Source of the DNA: UBA10649 sp965278965
GTDB taxonomy: Bacteria > Actinomycetota > Actinomycetes > S36-B12
Assembly: GCA_965278965.1 (NCBI GenBank)
Contig: OZ257127.1
Span: 930,001 to 994,000, forward strand
DNA length: 64,000 nucleotides
Reading direction: 5' to 3'
The position numbers were made by a program, and so were the translations under genes. The notes under the pieces were generated by a model. That model did no database searches. It saw nothing but the letters and a program-made list of their open reading frames with translations, and was not told where the DNA came from. Of this stretch, positions 24,884 to 32,288 are shown in pieces. Each line of letters starts with the position of its first letter. Within the stretch, counting starts at the first letter, position 1.

Positions 24884-26149
24884 CTAGGGAGCAGCTGGCA
24901 CGAGCGGTCGCACGGTCACGGGCACATCGACCAGCCCGCGGAGGATGAGGCTCGGGAGATACCGGGGCTCATGGTCCTCGGCGATGTCGATCCGCTCGAC
25001 CTGCGCCGCCAGCGCCTTGACCGCTTCCCGTGCCTCCATGCGCGCGAGGATGTTGCCGATGCAGGCGTGGATCCCGCGACCGAAGGCGAGGTGCTTGCCC
25101 GAGTTCAGGCGATCGGGGTCGAACCGGTCGGCATCCTCGAAGACAGCCTCGTCCCGGTTCGCCGAGAGCAGCGATACGACAAGGGTCGAGCCGGCCGGGA
25201 GCTCGACCCCACCCAGCGAAGTCCCCACGGGCACGTGACGCATGACGGCCGCAGACGGCGCCGCCAGCCGAACGGCTTCGTCGACGATCGCGTCCGCACG
25301 CGACGGGTCTTCGCGCACGCGCGCCCATTCGTCCGGCCGACGACCGAGCTGCCACACGATGTCGACCAGGAGCCGCAGCGTGCTCTCGTTGCCCGCCACC
25401 ATCAGCTCCCGTGAGAGGCCGACCAGCTCGGCGACGCCGATCGGTTCCTCGTCGGCCTCCGATTCGATGCTGCCCTTCATGAGCAGGCCGAGGATGTCCT
25501 CGGACGGCTCCTCCCGTCGCCGCTCGAGCTCGCTCGCGAGGAACTGCCTGCACTCGACCTGCTCGCGCTCCACCTCGAGCCACCGATCGGATGTGAGCCG
25601 ACTCCCGATGCTTGCCGTAGCCGCCTCAGTCCACCTCCGCACGTCCGCTCGTCGCTCGTCCGGCAGCCCAAGGACCCGGGAGATGGCCCAGACCGGTAGC
25701 GGCTGCGCGAAGTGGTCCACGAATCCGACCGTGCGCCCGGTCGGCATTGCGGCGGCCAGCTCGGCCGCGACCTCGGCGATGAGCGGCTGCATCCACGCCA
25801 GGGCCCGAGGCGTGAACGCCCGTTGCACGAGGCCGCGATACCGCGTGTGGACCGGTGGGTCGCTCATCAGGAGCGTCGGCATGTACGGCAGGCCCTGGGC
25901 TCGGAGCGCCGCCACCTGGGCGGCCACCTCGGCAGGCGGTTGCGTGCGCCGGGAGACCCGGTTGGAGAAGCGGGCCGGATCATTCAGGACCTCGATCGCC
26001 AGCTCTCGCGTGGTCACGACGAACCAGCCGGGCTCCGTCATGGGGTGCACGGGCGACGCCTCGCGCAGTTGTGCTAGCGGGGTTATCGGGTCCTGGTGGT
26101 ACGCGTCGACGAAGGCATCCAGCGGAGGAACCTGATCGCTGAGCGTCAC
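24884..26149 (-). CDS. Cytochrome P450
   Basis: 421 residues, soluble bacterial class I type with no membrane anchor. I-helix motif AGNEST (acid/Thr for oxygen activation), K-helix ExxR as DEAVRL, and the heme loop FGRGIHACIG with the proximal cysteine are intact. Substrate unknown. No ferredoxin or ferredoxin reductase gene is nearby, so redox partners must come from elsewhere. GTG start 26149 with GAGGAG seven bases upstream. It is first gene of the leftward unit and divergent from the second SDR; the TetR gene follows after 47 bases. Confidence 0.93.
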   Translation of the reverse strand: MTLSDQVPPLDAFVDAYHQDPITPLAQLREASPVHPMTEPGWFVVTTRELAIEVLNDPARFSNRVSRRTQPPAEVAAQVAALRAQGLPYMPTLLMSDPPVHTRYRGLVQRAFTPRALAWMQPLIAEVAAELAAAMPTGRTVGFVDHFAQPLPVWAISRVLGLPDERRADVRRWTEAATASIGSRLTSDRWLEVEREQVECRQFLASELERRREEPSEDILGLLMKGSIESEADEEPIGVAELVGLSRELMVAGNESTLRLLVDIVWQLGRRPDEWARVREDPSRADAIVDEAVRLAAPSAAVMRHVPVGTSLGGVELPAGSTLVVSLLSANRDEAVFEDADRFDPDRLNSGKHLAFGRGIHACIGNILARMEAREAVKALAAQVERIDIAEDHEPRYLPSLILRGLVDVPVTVRPLVPAAP

Positions 26150-26193
26150 TAGCTCTCCTCGGTGAGCGGAGATTCTAAATATCCGGCGCAGTG

Positions 26194-26209
26194 TATATCG
26201 CGCGATGTA
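26194..26209. promoter_or_regulatory. Candidate TetR operator, copy 2
   Basis: TATATCGCGCGATGTA, one mismatch away from the perfect palindrome TACATCGCGCGATGTA, in the 104-base gap between the divergent P450 and SDR genes. It shares the half-site GCGCGATGTA with copy 1 (24177-24192). The gap is the only AT-rich stretch nearby (TTCTAAATATCC) and must hold both promoters. Confidence 0.65.
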
Positions 26210-26253
26210 CGCTCCGGACGACTTGCTGGCGACCCAGGCGCATAGGAGCAGTA

Positions 26254-27039
26254 GTGACAGGACAGCTGGACGGCCAGGTCGCGGTGATCACGGCCGGAAG
26301 CACCGGGATCGGATTCGGCATCGCGAGCGCGTTCCTCGGGGACGGGGCGCGGGTCGTGATCGCCAACCGATCGGTCGAGCGGGGGCACGACGCCCTCCGG
26401 CGGCTCGACGCGGGTGACCGCGCCGAGTTCAAGCAGACCGATGTGACCGACCGGGCACAGGTCGACGAGCTCATCGACACGGCGGCGGAGAGGTTCGGCG
26501 CGGTCGACATCCTCGTCAACTGCGCAGGCGGAGGTGACGACTGGGCGATGATCGACTCGCTGACCGACGAGGCGTGGCAGAACGCGTTCGATCTCAACTG
26601 CTCGTCGGCCTTCTGGGCGACACGGCGCGCCCTCTCGTACATGCTTCCCCGGCAGCACGGGCGGATCATCAACATCTCCTCGATCGAGGGGAAGCACGCC
26701 TCCACCGTGGCCGTCAGCCAGTACGTCATGGGCAAGCACGCCCTCAACGGGCTGACGAAGGCGACCGCGGTCGAGTACGCGTCCCAGGGCATCCGGTGCA
26801 ACGCAATCCTGCCCGGGCCGATCGAGACCGAGATGATGCAGGCGGGCGGTGCGACCGTCGCGTCACTCACCGGCATCACGTACGAGGAGTACATCGGCCG
26901 GTACGCCCAGTCGACGATGACCAAGAAGCTCAACACCGTGGAGCAGGTCGCCGGCATGGCGCTGCTGCTCGCCGGTCCGCTCGGCGACGGGATGACGGGC
27001 ACCCTCTACAACGTCGACGCCGGAACGTTGCCGTTCTGA
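26254..27039 (+). CDS. Short-chain dehydrogenase/reductase
   Basis: 261 residues. The N-terminal cofactor loop reads TAGSTGIGFGI, then NCAGGGDD, with catalytic Ser in INISSIEGK and Tyr/Lys in YVMGK; the C terminus NVDAGTLPF is SDR-like. An active oxidoreductase of the FabG-like group is expected. GTG 26254 was chosen because AGGAG precedes it and the Rossmann strand starts six residues later. It is transcribed away from the P450 gene under the same candidate operator, and the binding-protein gene follows after 106 bases. Confidence 0.88.
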   Translation: MTGQLDGQVAVITAGSTGIGFGIASAFLGDGARVVIANRSVERGHDALRRLDAGDRAEFKQTDVTDRAQVDELIDTAAERFGAVDILVNCAGGGDDWAMIDSLTDEAWQNAFDLNCSSAFWATRRALSYMLPRQHGRIINISSIEGKHASTVAVSQYVMGKHALNGLTKATAVEYASQGIRCNAILPGPIETEMMQAGGATVASLTGITYEEYIGRYAQSTMTKKLNTVEQVAGMALLLAGPLGDGMTGTLYNVDAGTLPF

Positions 27040-27145
27040 ACGGGGACCGCTCGTGTCTCCCGTCGACGACACAAGACGCTCGGACGCGATGCTCCGGCAA
27101 TCCGCTGGAGCTGCACAGAACACACAACAGGAAGTGAGAACTGCC

Positions 27146-28252
27146 ATGCGGTGGAAGACTGCTGGAGTGGCCGCTACGGCGGCCGCTTCCCTGGCACTGG
27201 TCGGTCTCGCGCCGGCGGCGACGGCCGCCCGGCCCGCGGCTGACGGAGTGACGGTCGCAAAGGCGATCGTCGCCAAGTACTCCAAGAACCCCACCTCGAT
27301 CGGCAACATCCCGCCGGTCGGCAAGCCCATCCCCAAGGGCAAGTACATCATAACGATCACGAACTCGACCGACGCTGCGGTCGTCCTCAACAACTACACG
27401 GTGCTCGGTGGCAAGACCCTCGGCTGGAAGATGGAGGCGATCCAGACCGAGAACACGGTCGAGGGATACCGCAAGGCGCTCACGCAGGCGATCGCGAAGA
27501 AGCCGGATGGCATCGCTATCTCGGGCCAGGAGGTCGAGTCCTACGGCGACCTGTGGAAGCAGGCGGCGTCCAAGGGCATCGCCGTCATCTGCTCGGCGTG
27601 CATGAGCCGTCCGGGCAGCGGCCTGCTGGACAGTCATGTCGCGGGCCCGAAGATGCTGGACCTGTGGGGCCAGATGATCGCGGCGTTCACCGTCGCCAAC
27701 GTCAAGGGCACCCCGAACGTGCAGATGTTCGGCATCTCGGTGTACCCGATCCTGCGCCGCTTCGACACCGCGTACCAGAAGAACCTCATGCGGCTGTCGC
27801 CGAACGCCAAGTGGAAGTACAACGAGCTCGACTTCGCCACGGGTATCCCGCAGCAGGTCGGCAACGTCTACAAGGCGAACCCGGGCACGAACATGGTCAC
27901 CGCCGACCTCGGTGACTTCTTCATCGGCGTCCCGCAGGGTCTGTTCAACGTCGGCGCCAAGCCGGGCTCGGCTCCCCTCATCGGTGGCCTGACCGCGGGC
28001 AAGGACGCGATCCAGACGCTGAAGAACAAGACCACCAACGCCTGGACCGGCTACTCCCTGCCGATCGTGGGCTACAGCGTCATCGACAGCTTCGCGCGCT
28101 ACTTCGTGAAGGTGCCCTTCGCGAACGCGGACCTGCCCACGCAGATCCTGACCCAGAAGAACATCGGCACCGCCGTCCTCACACCGCAGGGCGACTACGT
28201 CGGCGTCAAGGACTTCCAGGCCCAGTTCAAGAAGGTCTGGGGGGTCAAGTAG
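27146..28252 (+). CDS. Orphan ABC-type substrate-binding protein (type 1 fold)
   Basis: 368 residues. Signal peptide RWKTAGVAATAAASLALVG ending near ATAA; no lipobox. The mature domain has the type 1 periplasmic-binding pattern (KGKYIITITNSTDAA, GKTLGWKMEAI, KPDGIAISGQEVESYG, GIAVICSACMSRPG). It ends AQFKKVWGVK, like the FKKLWKVS end of the protein at 4388-5530; both also share an Ala/Lys-rich first helix. No permease or ATPase gene is nearby, so it may dock to the transporter at 1647-4297 or act as a sensor. ATG 27146 has CAGGAAGTGAG upstream. A strong hairpin follows the stop. Confidence 0.83.
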   Translation: MRWKTAGVAATAAASLALVGLAPAATAARPAADGVTVAKAIVAKYSKNPTSIGNIPPVGKPIPKGKYIITITNSTDAAVVLNNYTVLGGKTLGWKMEAIQTENTVEGYRKALTQAIAKKPDGIAISGQEVESYGDLWKQAASKGIAVICSACMSRPGSGLLDSHVAGPKMLDLWGQMIAAFTVANVKGTPNVQMFGISVYPILRRFDTAYQKNLMRLSPNAKWKYNELDFATGIPQQVGNVYKANPGTNMVTADLGDFFIGVPQGLFNVGAKPGSAPLIGGLTAGKDAIQTLKNKTTNAWTGYSLPIVGYSVIDSFARYFVKVPFANADLPTQILTQKNIGTAVLTPQGDYVGVKDFQAQFKKVWGVK

Positions 28253-28260
28253 TCCGAGCA

Positions 28261-28298
28261 GTAAGGGGGTCCACGCCGACGGGCGTGGACCCCCTTAC
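28261..28298. terminator. 17-bp perfect hairpin between convergent genes
   Basis: GTAAGGGGGTCCACGCC at 28261-28277 pairs fully with 28282-28298 around a 4-base loop GACG. It sits 8 bases after the binding-protein stop and contains the TAA stop of the convergent membrane-protein gene in its right arm, so it can serve both strands. No T-run. Confidence 0.85.
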
Positions 28299-28714
28299 CT
28301 CGTTCGGGCCCCAGCCTCCACCGACAGCAGGCGCTCCGCGGCGCGACGGCTGCCCACGAACGCGACGACGAGCACGATCATCCCGCTGAGCATGAGGACG
28401 ACCCCCATCGACCGGATCGTGACGAGGTTCTCGTGCGACCGCTCCAGGTCAGCGGCCGTCGCGGAGTCCAGCGCGACACAGGCCGCCTTGGTGTCGACCC
28501 CAGCTCCTAGGCACGTTCCCGGGTCGATCGTCCAGTAGCGGCCGTCGATGTACTGGGGCGTGGGACGCACCTCCTGCGTCAGCCGCTGCTGACCAACCAG
28601 GGCGACGACCAGCCCGACGCCGAGGAGCCCGAGGGCCAGGAGGACGACCGCGCGGCTGATCCGCGGGACGGGCTCGCCGCCCGGCGTCCTGGAGACGTTC
28701 TCCGGACCGGCCAC
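28295..28714 (-). CDS. Small two-helix membrane protein, unrecognised
   Basis: 139 residues. Two membrane spans, VVLLALGLLGVGLVVALV (about 23-40) and MGVVLMLSGMIVLVVAFVG (about 103-121), flank a 60-residue loop with two cysteines (GTCLGAGVDTKAACVAL) likely joined outside the membrane. N and C tails are charged and probably cytoplasmic. No family recognised. Its stop codon lies inside the terminator hairpin. The neighbours (binding protein, small membrane protein, rsgA) do not suggest a role. Confidence 0.7.
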   Translation of the reverse strand: MAGPENVSRTPGGEPVPRISRAVVLLALGLLGVGLVVALVGQQRLTQEVRPTPQYIDGRYWTIDPGTCLGAGVDTKAACVALDSATAADLERSHENLVTIRSMGVVLMLSGMIVLVVAFVGSRRAAERLLSVEAGARTR

Positions 28715-28787
28715 GGCCGTGAGCCTAGATCACCTCTGTCGGACCCCCCTGCGACTCTCGTGGCCGGACCGGACCCGGGAGGAACCG

Positions 28788-28997
28788 ATGGCCACCATCC
28801 TTCTCAGCATCGTGTTCAGCCTGCTCGTCCTGCTGTGGCTGCGGCGAGCGCTCCCCCGCCTGGGGGCGGCCGCGATCGCCGGGAGCGTCCTTCTCGGCCT
28901 CGTGCTCCCGCTCTGCGCGATCGGCCTGGCTGCGCCGGCCGACGACGGGCGCTCACTGACCGTCACGGTCGGGTCCGGCCGCGCACCGAACGGTTGA
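28788..28997 (+). CDS. Small membrane protein, unrecognised
   Basis: 69 residues. ATG 28788 has a strong GGGAGGA. Two hydrophobic spans (ILLSIVFSLLVLLWL and an AAAIAGSVLLGLVLPLCAI stretch) with an RR pair between, then a polar tail. Divergent from the preceding membrane-protein gene; its end overlaps the convergent rsgA by 35 bases. The good SD and clear membrane pattern support a real gene, but function is unknown. Confidence 0.55.
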   Translation: MATILLSIVFSLLVLLWLRRALPRLGAAAIAGSVLLGLVLPLCAIGLAAPADDGRSLTVTVGSGRAPNG

Positions 28998-30033
28998 TAG
29001 CCGCCCAACGCTTGCGCTCAGCCGACATGAGCCGCGCATCGTGCCGTCGCGCGAGCCAGGCCTGCTCGCGCTGCAGTGCCCGCCAGCTGGCCACGCGGGC
29101 GGCCAGAACCTCGTCGACCTCGGCGGCTGCGCGTACCGCGCATCCGGGCTCGGCCTCGTGCGCGCAGTCGGAGAAACGGCACTGGGCTGCAAGCGACTCG
29201 AGGTCGGCGAACGCCACCGACAGTCCCTCGTCCTCGGCCCATGGCGCGAACTCCCGCATCCCGGGCGTGTCCAGGACGAGTCCGCCACCGGGTAGCGCGA
29301 CGAGGCGCCGCGACGTCGTGGTGTGCCGTCCTTTGCCGTCGTCCCGGACCGCGGTCGTCGCGAGCAGCGTCTGGCCGACAAGCGCGTTCACCAGGCTGCT
29401 CTTGCCGACGCCGGACGGACCGATGAGCGCCAGAGTCCGGTCGGGACGGACGAGATCGCGCACCTGATCGATCCCGGCGCCGGTCACCGACGACAGTGCC
29501 AGCAGGTCGACCCCTAGGCAGACCGGCGCGATCTCTGCGAGCACCCGGTCGAGGCCGTCGGGCGCGTCGGCCTTCGTGAGGATGACCACGGGCGTCGCGC
29601 CCGACGCCCAGCAGGCGGTCAGCTCGCGCTCGATCCGGCGCGGGTTCGCGTGGTCAGCGGCAGCGCACACGCCGACGAGGTCGACGTTCGCCGCGATCAC
29701 CTGTTCGGCGCTGCGGCCACCGGCCTCCGCCCGCGACAGCTGCGTACGCCGCGGCAGGACCTCCTCGACGAGGCAGTCATCGGTTCCGGAGACGAGCACC
29801 CAGTCGCCGGTGACGGGCCGTGGATCGAGCGAGCGCGATCGTGCCCGCGCATGCCGCAGGCCCACGCCGTCGTGAACGTGCCACGAGCTCCGGGACTGGT
29901 CGACGACACGGGCCGGCCGGAGGTCAGCGGCGGTCGTGGTGCGAGCGGGGTCCGAAGGACCCCGGTGGTCGGGCTGGCAGGACCAGCCGAGGTCGTGAAT
30001 GGACGAGACGTGCGGATAGACGAACGAGGACAA
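28963..30033 (-). CDS. rsgA: Ribosome small-subunit-dependent GTPase A
   Basis: About 356 residues. OB-fold region (about 65-110; TGDWVLVSGTDDCLVEE), then a circularly permuted GTPase: ILTKADAP (G4), LSSVTGAGI (G5), GPSGVGKSSL (G1), and LDTPGMREF (G3), followed by the zinc-binding CRFSDCAHEAEPGC. All family hallmarks are present. RsgA matures and checks the 30S subunit and releases on GTP hydrolysis. The start is a TTG: 30033 has GGGAG five bases upstream, while the earlier TTG at 30045 has none. The N-terminal 60 residues before the OB fold are longer than usual. Confidence 0.92.
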   Translation of the reverse strand: MSSFVYPHVSSIHDLGWSCQPDHRGPSDPARTTTAADLRPARVVDQSRSSWHVHDGVGLRHARARSRSLDPRPVTGDWVLVSGTDDCLVEEVLPRRTQLSRAEAGGRSAEQVIAANVDLVGVCAAADHANPRRIERELTACWASGATPVVILTKADAPDGLDRVLAEIAPVCLGVDLLALSSVTGAGIDQVRDLVRPDRTLALIGPSGVGKSSLVNALVGQTLLATTAVRDDGKGRHTTTSRRLVALPGGGLVLDTPGMREFAPWAEDEGLSVAFADLESLAAQCRFSDCAHEAEPGCAVRAAAEVDEVLAARVASWRALQREQAWLARRHDARLMSAERKRWAAINRSVRGRTRP

Positions 30034-30045
30034 CGTGACTCCCAA

Positions 30046-30256
30046 GAGAATGCGCAGACGGTGCGCGAGGTGGTGGCGGGACCCCGGCCGGGCGTCGTCC
30101 TGGGAATGCCGACGAGGCGGCGGATCAGGAGTAGGTCGGGCGGCTCAGGGCGCGCAGAGGTAGGCGGTCACGGTCGCCTCCTCGTCGTTCGGAAAGTCTC
30201 ACGTCGGTGTCCGGTCGGATCCGGCACCGCCGCGGACTTTACCGCGTGCGCGCGGC
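30046..30256. other. Gap upstream of rsgA
   Basis: 211 GC-rich bases between the rsgA start and the end of the YbaK-like gene. No convincing coding frame or strong hairpin was seen; the rsgA promoter should be here. Confidence 0.4.
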
Positions 30257-30814
30257 CTATGTCGGCGAGACCGGTCGGCCCAGGCCGTCCACGACCTCGG
30301 CCCCGGGAAGTCCGGCGAGGACCGCCCCCGGCGCCAGCAGCTTCGATCCGCGCACGCCGCTGCCGACGACCACGAGGGCGGCACCGGCCACCCGGGCGTC
30401 GACCAGGACGGGCCAGTCCGACGGCAGGCCGATCGGGGTGATCGCGCCGTACTCCATCGCCGTGCGGCCAACGGCGTTATCCATGGGCAAGAAGGAGGCC
30501 TTGCGCACATCGAGGCGCCGACGCACGAGCCCGTTCATGTCAGCCCGGCTGTCCGCCAGCACGACGCACGCCGCGACGCGCTCCTGCCCGTGGCGCGAGC
30601 CGGCCACGACGATGCAGTTGGCCAGCGTGTCCTCAGTCAGCCCGAATGCGTCCCGCGAGGCGGACGTGTCCGAGACGTCGGGGTCGATCGCCACCACTCC
30701 GACGAGGTCGCCGATCCCGAGCTCAGCGACGGCCCGCTGCACCGGCGCTGCCAGCAGGTCCGGACGTCTCGATGCCGGCTCAGCGACGAGCGCGCCGAGG
30801 ACGAAGGACGTCAC
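30257..30814 (-). CDS. YbaK/ProX-type aminoacyl-tRNA deacylase
   Basis: 185 residues. The stretch LDVRKASFLPMDNAVGRT followed by YGAITPIGLPS matches the YbaK/EbsC fold, in which a lysine (here in RKAS) binds the mischarged tRNA 3' end, and the C-terminal GVRGSKLLAPG is also typical. Members hydrolyse mis-acylated tRNAs such as Cys- or Ala-tRNA-Pro in trans. GTG 30814 was chosen because it overlaps the cutinase stop (GTGA), which makes the pair translationally coupled, an odd functional pairing. Confidence 0.85.
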   Translation of the reverse strand: MTSFVLGALVAEPASRRPDLLAAPVQRAVAELGIGDLVGVVAIDPDVSDTSASRDAFGLTEDTLANCIVVAGSRHGQERVAACVVLADSRADMNGLVRRRLDVRKASFLPMDNAVGRTAMEYGAITPIGLPSDWPVLVDARVAGAALVVVGSGVRGSKLLAPGAVLAGLPGAEVVDGLGRPVSPT

Positions 30815-31656
30815 CGACCCGCGCCAGTCGTCCGCGCGACACGCGAGGCGACGACCCTGACCGCCTTCCGGATCGGGGCGGAGCCGGCGTAGTGCGTCGT
30901 GTGGACGTCGCCGCCGCCGGCCGACGGCCCCGAGGCGCCGGTCGCGTCGCACACCCGGTCACCCCGGTCGCAGATGCTGTGCACACGGCGGGCCAGCGCG
31001 GCCGGCAGCGCAGTAGCCCGTGCACCGGCGAGCCCCGCGTACTGCCGGGCCAGACCGATCCCGCGCCGAGCGGTCCCCCACCGGCGGGAGCCGTCGGACG
31101 CATCGCGGTCGCCGTCGGCGATCAGGACCGCCCCGTCGAGCCGGGCAAGGACCGGCGCGCCCGCCGGACCCGACGCGACGAGGTCCTGCACGACGCGGTG
31201 CATGACCATCGCGCCCTGGGAGTAGCCGGCGAGGACGATCCGCTGCTGCGGGCAGGTCGTCGCTCGCTCGGCGAGCAGCTTCTGCGTCCACGTCACGCCC
31301 TGCTCAAGACCGGACACGTAGGCGACCGGATCGCTCGCCAAGGTCGTGACGGCGAGTGCCGGGTACTGGACGGCCACCGTCTCGACGCTGCCGGCCGGCA
31401 GACGTCGCGCCAGGAGCCGTGCCGCATCGTTGACCTGCGCGCCCAGACCCGTGCGACCGTCACCCTCGTCGCCGGACTGCGGCGAACCCGAGCCGCGAGC
31501 GCCGACGAACAGGACCGGCGCGCACTCTGCTGGCGCGGCGGAGGCCGGTACAGCACCGATCAGGAACGTCACCGGCAGCAGCAGGGCGACCGCCAACGCC
31601 GCCAGCGCCCGCGCAGCGGGTCGACGTCGTTGGTCACGGCTCGGCATGCCGTCCAT
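30811..31656 (-). CDS. Secreted cutinase-family serine esterase
   Basis: 281 residues. Basic N terminus with RRRP, hydrophobic core (ALAALAVALLLPVTFLIGA) and ASA-A cleavage site mark a Sec signal peptide. The mature protein has CAPVLFVGARGSGSPQ, the nucleophile elbow GYSQGAM, and the Cys-bracketed catalytic Asp in CDRGDRVCD with a later HTTHYAG histidine: the complete cutinase/Culp triad. It hydrolyses ester bonds of cutin, lipids or polyesters outside the cell. ATG 31656 or 31647 are both possible. The deacylase gene overlaps its stop. Confidence 0.9.
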   Translation of the reverse strand: MDGMPSRDQRRRPAARALAALAVALLLPVTFLIGAVPASAAPAECAPVLFVGARGSGSPQSGDEGDGRTGLGAQVNDAARLLARRLPAGSVETVAVQYPALAVTTLASDPVAYVSGLEQGVTWTQKLLAERATTCPQQRIVLAGYSQGAMVMHRVVQDLVASGPAGAPVLARLDGAVLIADGDRDASDGSRRWGTARRGIGLARQYAGLAGARATALPAALARRVHSICDRGDRVCDATGASGPSAGGGDVHTTHYAGSAPIRKAVRVVASRVARTTGAGR

Positions 31657-31765
31657 TGTGCGTCGGCCGCCGGCACGCCCCGCGGGCGACCCGCTGGCGT
31701 GCCCGTTCTCGGCGAGCATCCGTGCGGTCGGCGGGCGTAACGTGGCTCGTCACAAGGGAGCCGCA

Positions 31766-32257
31766 ATGAGCGCATCCACCATGTCCGTTCGGACCGCAGC
31801 CACCGAGTTCCTTGCCCAGCACAGGATCGCCGTCACCGGAGTCTCCCGCCATCCGGGCGGACACGGCAGCAACGCCGTCTATGTGCGGCTGCGGGACCGC
31901 GGGTACGCGGTGTTCGCCGTCAACCCGAATGCCGATGAGGTCGAGGGCGACCGTTCCTACCCGAGCCTCGAGGCGATCCCCGGAGGCGTCGATGCGGTCG
32001 TCATCGGCACGCGGGCAGACCTCGCCGACGCCACGGTTCACGAGGCGGTCGATCTCGGTATCCGCCGGGTCTGGATGCACCGCGCGTTCGGTCCCGGCAG
32101 CGTGAGTGCCACGGCCGCCGCCTATGGACGGGTACACGGGGCGACGGTGATCGACGGCGGCTGCCCGTTGATGTTCGGCGCGACCTCCGACGGAGGTCAC
32201 CGGCTCATGTGCCGTGTCCTGTCGTTGACCGGCGTCGTCCCCCGGCGCGTCGCCTGA
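31766..32257 (+). CDS. CoA-binding (YccU-like) protein
   Basis: 163 residues, a single Rossmann-type CoA_binding domain: RIAVTGVSRHPGGHGSNAVY (about 21-40), GYAVFAVNPNADEVEG, DAVVIGTRADLADATVHEAV and VIDGGCPLMFG. Such proteins bind CoA or related nucleotides; a role in a reaction is not established for the family. ATG 31766 has AAGGGAG eight bases upstream. Transcribed alone, divergent from the cutinase gene and convergent with the M20 gene. Confidence 0.85.
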   Translation: MSASTMSVRTAATEFLAQHRIAVTGVSRHPGGHGSNAVYVRLRDRGYAVFAVNPNADEVEGDRSYPSLEAIPGGVDAVVIGTRADLADATVHEAVDLGIRRVWMHRAFGPGSVSATAAAYGRVHGATVIDGGCPLMFGATSDGGHRLMCRVLSLTGVVPRRVA

Positions 32258-32288
32258 CATCGACGGCCAACGGGGCGAGCCTGCCGCG

